64,000 nt of DNA from an uncultured Sphaerochaeta sp. (GTDB lineage Bacteria; Spirochaetota; Spirochaetia; Sphaerochaetales; Sphaerochaetaceae), in assembly GCF_963666015.1 (NCBI RefSeq), contig NZ_OY762555.1:1240001-1304000 (forward strand), written 5' to 3'. Made by a program: the position numbers and the translations under genes. This document shows positions 60,675-64,000 of the stretch, piece after piece. A model generated the notes under the pieces. It saw nothing but the letters and a program-made list of their open reading frames with translations, was not told where the DNA came from and did no database searches. Position 1 is the stretch's first letter; each line of letters opens with the position of its first letter.

Positions 60675-62513
60675 ATGAAGAAGAAAGTCAATTTTATGTG
60701 CACAGCGTTCCGTGACGGATTCCAGTCAGTATACGGTGCACGTGTATTCACCAAGGATTTCATGCCTGCAGTTGCAGCAGCCAAAGAGGCTGGCATCAAT
60801 CACTTCGAAGCCGGCGGTGGTGCCCGCTTCCAGTCCCTGTACTTCTATACCAATGAAGATGCATTCGCCATGATGGATGAGTTCCGTCGTGTTGCCGGAG
60901 ATGATGCAGACCTGCAGACCCTCAGCCGAGGTGTTAACGTTGTCGGTCTTGACTCCCAGCCAAGGGATATCATCGACCTGCACGCAAAGCTCTTCAAGAA
61001 GCACGGTATATCCACCATCCGTAACTTCGATGCACTCAATGATGTCAACAACCTTATTGACAGTGGAAAGTCCATCGTGGACGCAGGACTTCGCCACGAA
61101 GTGGTTGTCACCATGATGAGCCTTCCCCCAAACACCGAGGGCGCTCACGATCCAGACTTCTATGAAGCAACCCTGAAGCAGATCATGGATGCAGGAATTG
61201 AGTTCCAGTCCGTCTGTTTCAAGGACGCAAGTGGTACCTCTACCCCATCATATGTGTACGAGACCATCAAGCGCGCACGTAAGTTGCTCGGCAAGGATGT
61301 GAATCTCGTATTCCACAGCCATGACACCGCAGGTGTATCAATCCAGCAGTATGTCAGTGCCATTGAAGCAGGTGCAAACCAGGTTGACCTTTCCATGAGC
61401 CCAGTCTCCGGTGGTACCTGTCAGCCAGACATCATCACCATGTGGCACGCACTGCGCCATACTGATTATGATCTGGGTATCGACATCAAGAAGATTCGTG
61501 AAGCTGAATCAGTATTCAGGGATTGCATGAAAGATTATATCATTCCCCCTGAAGCAATGACTGTCAGCCCTGAAATCCCGTTCTCACCGCTTCCAGGTGG
61601 TGCCCTTACGGCAAACACCCAGATGTTGCGTGACAACAACCTGATGGACAAGTATCCTGCCATCGTCGAAGCAATGGCTGAGACTGTAGCAAAGGGTGGT
61701 TTCGGTACTTCCGTTACCCCTGTTTCCCAGTTCTATTTCCAGCAGGCTTTCAACAATGTCATGTTTGGACCTTGGAAAAAGATTGCAGAAGGCTACGGCA
61801 AGATGGTTCTTGGCTACTTCGGCAAGACTCCTGTAGAACCCGATGCTGAAGTGGTAAAGATCTGTGCTGAGCAGATGAAGATGGAGCCCACCACCAAGAA
61901 GGTTGTCGACATCAACGATGCCGATCCCAAAAAGGGTGCAAAGGTAGCAAAAGCGATGCTCGAGAAGGAAGGCCTTCCGCTCACCGATGAGAACATCTTC
62001 ATTGCTGCTTCCTGTAAGGAGAAGGGAATTCTCTACCTTACCGGCAAGGCTCAGGTAAACGGTATCTACAAGATCAACCGTGAGGAAGAAGCTGCCAAAC
62101 AAAAGGGCGAGTATACCGTTACCGTTAATGGAAAGGCCTATGGCGTTAAGCTCACCAAGAACTCCGCCAAGGTTAATGGCAATGACTATCCTCTCAATGT
62201 TGCTTTCGGCATCGACGAGAGTGCCATCGAGGCAACCAAGGATGCTGCCGGCAGTGCTCCTGCCGCTTCAGCTGGTGCTTCCGCTGCACCTTCCCATGAA
62301 GCTGTCTCGGTCAATGCACCAATGCCAGGTCTTATCCTCCGCATAGACGTGAAGGAAGGCCAGCAGGTCAAGAAGAACCAGGTGCTTATGATCATGGAAG
62401 CCATGAAGATGGAAAACGAGATCTATGCTCCTTGTGATGGCGTAGTAACCAAGATCGCCGTAAGCCAAGGCCAGCAGATGCAGAGCGATGACGAATTGCT
62501 GGTGATCAGCTAA
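60675..62513 (+). CDS. oadA: Oxaloacetate decarboxylase alpha subunit, biotin-containing
   Basis: A 612-residue protein: an N-terminal carboxyltransferase barrel ([43 protein letters not shown]), a conserved PYC_OADA domain, an Ala/Pro linker ([17 protein letters not shown]), and a biotinyl domain with EAMKMEN (biotin Lys at about 578). It moves CO2 from oxaloacetate to biotin. Parts resemble pyruvate/glutaconyl-type decarboxylases, but the gene set fits oxaloacetate. Codon use is strongly biased, implying high expression. Confidence 0.93.
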   Translation: MKKKVNFMCTAFRDGFQSVYGARVFTKDFMPAVAAAKEAGINHFEAGGGARFQSLYFYTNEDAFAMMDEFRRVAGDDADLQTLSRGVNVVGLDSQPRDIIDLHAKLFKKHGISTIRNFDALNDVNNLIDSGKSIVDAGLRHEVVVTMMSLPPNTEGAHDPDFYEATLKQIMDAGIEFQSVCFKDASGTSTPSYVYETIKRARKLLGKDVNLVFHSHDTAGVSIQQYVSAIEAGANQVDLSMSPVSGGTCQPDIITMWHALRHTDYDLGIDIKKIREAESVFRDCMKDYIIPPEAMTVSPEIPFSPLPGGALTANTQMLRDNNLMDKYPAIVEAMAETVAKGGFGTSVTPVSQFYFQQAFNNVMFGPWKKIAEGYGKMVLGYFGKTPVEPDAEVVKICAEQMKMEPTTKKVVDINDADPKKGAKVAKAMLEKEGLPLTDENIFIAASCKEKGILYLTGKAQVNGIYKINREEEAAKQKGEYTVTVNGKAYGVKLTKNSAKVNGNDYPLNVAFGIDESAIEATKDAAGSAPAASAGASAAPSHEAVSVNAPMPGLILRIDVKEGQQVKKNQVLMIMEAMKMENEIYAPCDGVVTKIAVSQGQQMQSDDELLVIS

Positions 62514-62526
62514 AGGAGACTCTGAG

Positions 62527-63717
62527 ATGATTGGTTCCGCGTTTAATCAACTCTGGCAGTCCACTGGACTGTACGGATTCTTGGGGTTGGCAGAAGGCTT
62601 CGGTGTTGGCAATCTTGTCATGATCATCGTTGGCTTTGTCCTCCTCTATCTTGCCATAGTAAAGAACTTTGAACCTTTACTATTGGTGACCATTGGGTTC
62701 GGTTGTATCCTCTCGAATATCCCTTTGGGATATGCAGCAAGCATTGATCCTACCTCAGGAGCTCCTGGGTTTATCAAGCTGTTGTTCGATATGGGTATTG
62801 ATACCGGTCTCTTCCCGATCTTGATCTTCATGGGTGTTGGTGCAATGACGGACTTCGGCCCACTTATTGCAAACCCCAAGACCCTGTTGCTCGGCGCAGC
62901 AGCCCAGGCAGGCATCTTCGTTGCCCTGCTCGGAGCCCTTGCCCTGAGCTTCATCCCTGGGATCAACTTTGACCTCTTCGCTGCTGGTTCCATCGGAATC
63001 ATCGGTGGTGCTGACGGTCCGACGGCTATCTATGTGACCAGCCGCCTCAAACCGGATCTCTTGGGCCCCATCGCCGTAGCTGCCTACAGCTATATGGCAT
63101 TGGTTCCCATCATCCAGCCCCCGATCATGCGGGCTCTTACCACCAAGGAAGAGCGGATGATCAAGATGAAACAGCTTCGACCGGTCTCAAAGCTGGAAAG
63201 AATACTTTTCCCCTTGACCGTTCTTACCGCTTGTGCAGTCTTGCTTCCCTCAGCTACCCCGCTCATCGGCTCCCTGATGTTCGGTAACCTGGCCAAGGAA
63301 TGCGGAGTGACCAACCGTCTTTCGGACACCATGCAGAATGCATTGATGAATATCGTAACGATCTTCCTCGGCCTCTCTGTTGGTTCAAAGATGGAAGCTT
63401 CCCACTTCCTCAACCTGAACACCCTGGGAATCCTCGCTCTTGGCATGATTGCATTCTCTATCGGTACTGCATCCGGCTTGCTCATCGCAAAACTGATGAA
63501 CAAGCTTGATCCGAAACATCCAGTCAATCCACTTATCGGAAGCGCTGGTGTATCGGCAGTTCCAATGGCTGCCCGTGTTTCCAGCAAGGTCGGTCAAGAG
63601 TCAGATCCCCAGAACTTCCTGCTCATGCACGCTATGGGCCCGAACGTTGCTGGTGTTATCGGCTCTGCCGTTGCAGCTGGTGTCTTGCTTGCAGTCATTC
63701 CGTTCATGATGGCCTAG
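62527..63717 (+). CDS. oadB: Sodium-translocating decarboxylase beta subunit
   Basis: A 396-residue integral membrane protein with about nine helices. It decarboxylates carboxybiotin and pumps Na+ outward. The conserved [15 protein letters not shown], the ion-site [10 protein letters not shown] and the C-terminal [15 protein letters not shown]…[15 protein letters not shown] are present. AAGGAG precedes the ATG; a terminator follows. Confidence 0.94.
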   Translation: MIGSAFNQLWQSTGLYGFLGLAEGFGVGNLVMIIVGFVLLYLAIVKNFEPLLLVTIGFGCILSNIPLGYAASIDPTSGAPGFIKLLFDMGIDTGLFPILIFMGVGAMTDFGPLIANPKTLLLGAAAQAGIFVALLGALALSFIPGINFDLFAAGSIGIIGGADGPTAIYVTSRLKPDLLGPIAVAAYSYMALVPIIQPPIMRALTTKEERMIKMKQLRPVSKLERILFPLTVLTACAVLLPSATPLIGSLMFGNLAKECGVTNRLSDTMQNALMNIVTIFLGLSVGSKMEASHFLNLNTLGILALGMIAFSIGTASGLLIAKLMNKLDPKHPVNPLIGSAGVSAVPMAARVSSKVGQESDPQNFLLMHAMGPNVAGVIGSAVAAGVLLAVIPFMMA

Positions 63718-63740
63718 CAGAAAAAGTTGTTACCTATCCC

Positions 63741-63776
63741 AAGAGCCTATCCTAACCGATAGGCTCTTGTTTTTTG
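63741..63776 (+). terminator. Intrinsic terminator of oadGAB
   Basis: Perfect 11-bp stem AAGAGCCTATC (63741-63751) with its complement (63758-63768), 6-nt loop, then GTTTTTT. Confidence 0.88.
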
Positions 63777-63815
63777 CCCTTTCCTTCATTGAATCTCTGG
63801 GATATAGTTAAGGCC

Positions 63816-64000
63816 ATGTGGTTTATCATCCTCGGCCTCATCATTGCATTCATACTCTGGAACACGACCCTGATCGGTTATCGTGACAGGAATGTCACGC
63901 CCCTCACTGTCGATGAATCCAAAGTATGCTGTGAAGAAGCAAAGAGTATCATCATGACTAAAGAAGGAAGGCAACAAGCAATCTTGCTTGTTCACGGTTT
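63816..64000 (+). CDS. Alpha/beta hydrolase, N-terminal part (partial)
   Basis: The frame starts at ATG 63816 (AAGG just before) and runs off the window after 61 codons. A single N-terminal membrane helix (WFIILGLIIAFILWNTTL) is followed by a short linker and AILLVHGF, the first strand and oxyanion motif of alpha/beta hydrolases such as carboxylesterases and lysophospholipases. The catalytic residues lie beyond the window. Confidence 0.65.
   Translation, partial: MWFIILGLIIAFILWNTTLIGYRDRNVTPLTVDESKVCCEEAKSIIMTKEGRQQAILLVHG

Noticed and set aside
1..64000. CRISPR array, prophage or intact insertion sequence
   Set aside because: No regularly spaced repeats, integrase, capsid or complete transposase gene was found on either strand.

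Overview
The window looks like a mid-GC chromosome segment of an anaerobic, fermentative spirochaete, most likely Sphaerochaeta or a close relative. The evidence is archaeal-type phenylalanyl-tRNA synthetase subunits (long PheS, short PheT, as in Borrelia and Treponema), periplasmic binding proteins whose mature ends begin AAGSxEK, a DUF6657-type protein, and an oxaloacetate decarboxylase sodium pump. No rRNA, CRISPR array, phage or intact insertion sequence was seen. The assignment rests on recognition of families, not on a database search.

Left part (1-6.9 kb): an AT-richer metabolic patch holds two divergent units. One has a TPP enzyme related to glyoxylate carboligase plus a LarA-like protein. 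The other has an FAD oxidoreductase plus a HisD-like dehydrogenase. Broken gene pieces flank the second unit on both sides. Next (6.9-15.4 kb) come pheT, pheS, a fused E1 alpha-beta dehydrogenase and a flavin-reductase-like gene on the minus strand, then a purine set (hpt, a second phosphoribosyltransferase, purA) on the plus strand.

15.5-20.3 kb is one tight plus-strand operon: DUF5320, a DUF134 regulator, two NifX-like proteins, two MinD/ferredoxin ATPases, a metallo-beta-lactamase-fold protein and an Mrp ATPase. It resembles the orange-protein (orp) loci known from Desulfovibrio. Its promoter lies between two 22-bp near-palindromes.

20.3-30 kb holds housekeeping and unlinked genes: an MFS transporter, a DksA-like protein, a PHP phosphatase, a PotD-like lipoprotein, purB, a VTT protein, an alanyl-tRNA editing protein and a TRIC-like channel. 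30-38.5 kb is a glycan operon: an ABC importer without an ATPase, a GntR regulator, an alpha-L-fucosidase, a PLP enzyme and a GH106-like hydrolase. 38.5-41.8 kb is a malate/lactate unit (DeoR, Ldh family, malic enzyme), which fits functionally with the oadGAB sodium pump at 60.3-63.7 kb.

42-47 kb is an AT-rich accessory stretch. It has tRNA-Cys, two exported proteins that share an almost identical promoter and a structured 5' leader, an AbiEi-type antitoxin behind a perfect palindrome, and the internally deleted remains of its toxin. 47-57.5 kb holds a galactoside unit (mutarotase-like protein and GH36 alpha-galactosidase), gpsA, and a second ABC importer with a sialate-lyase-type aldolase and a GntR regulator. 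A probable small RNA with its own promoter and terminator lies at 57.5-57.7 kb. SIMPL, NUDIX and Mrp genes precede the oad operon, and the window ends inside an alpha/beta hydrolase gene.
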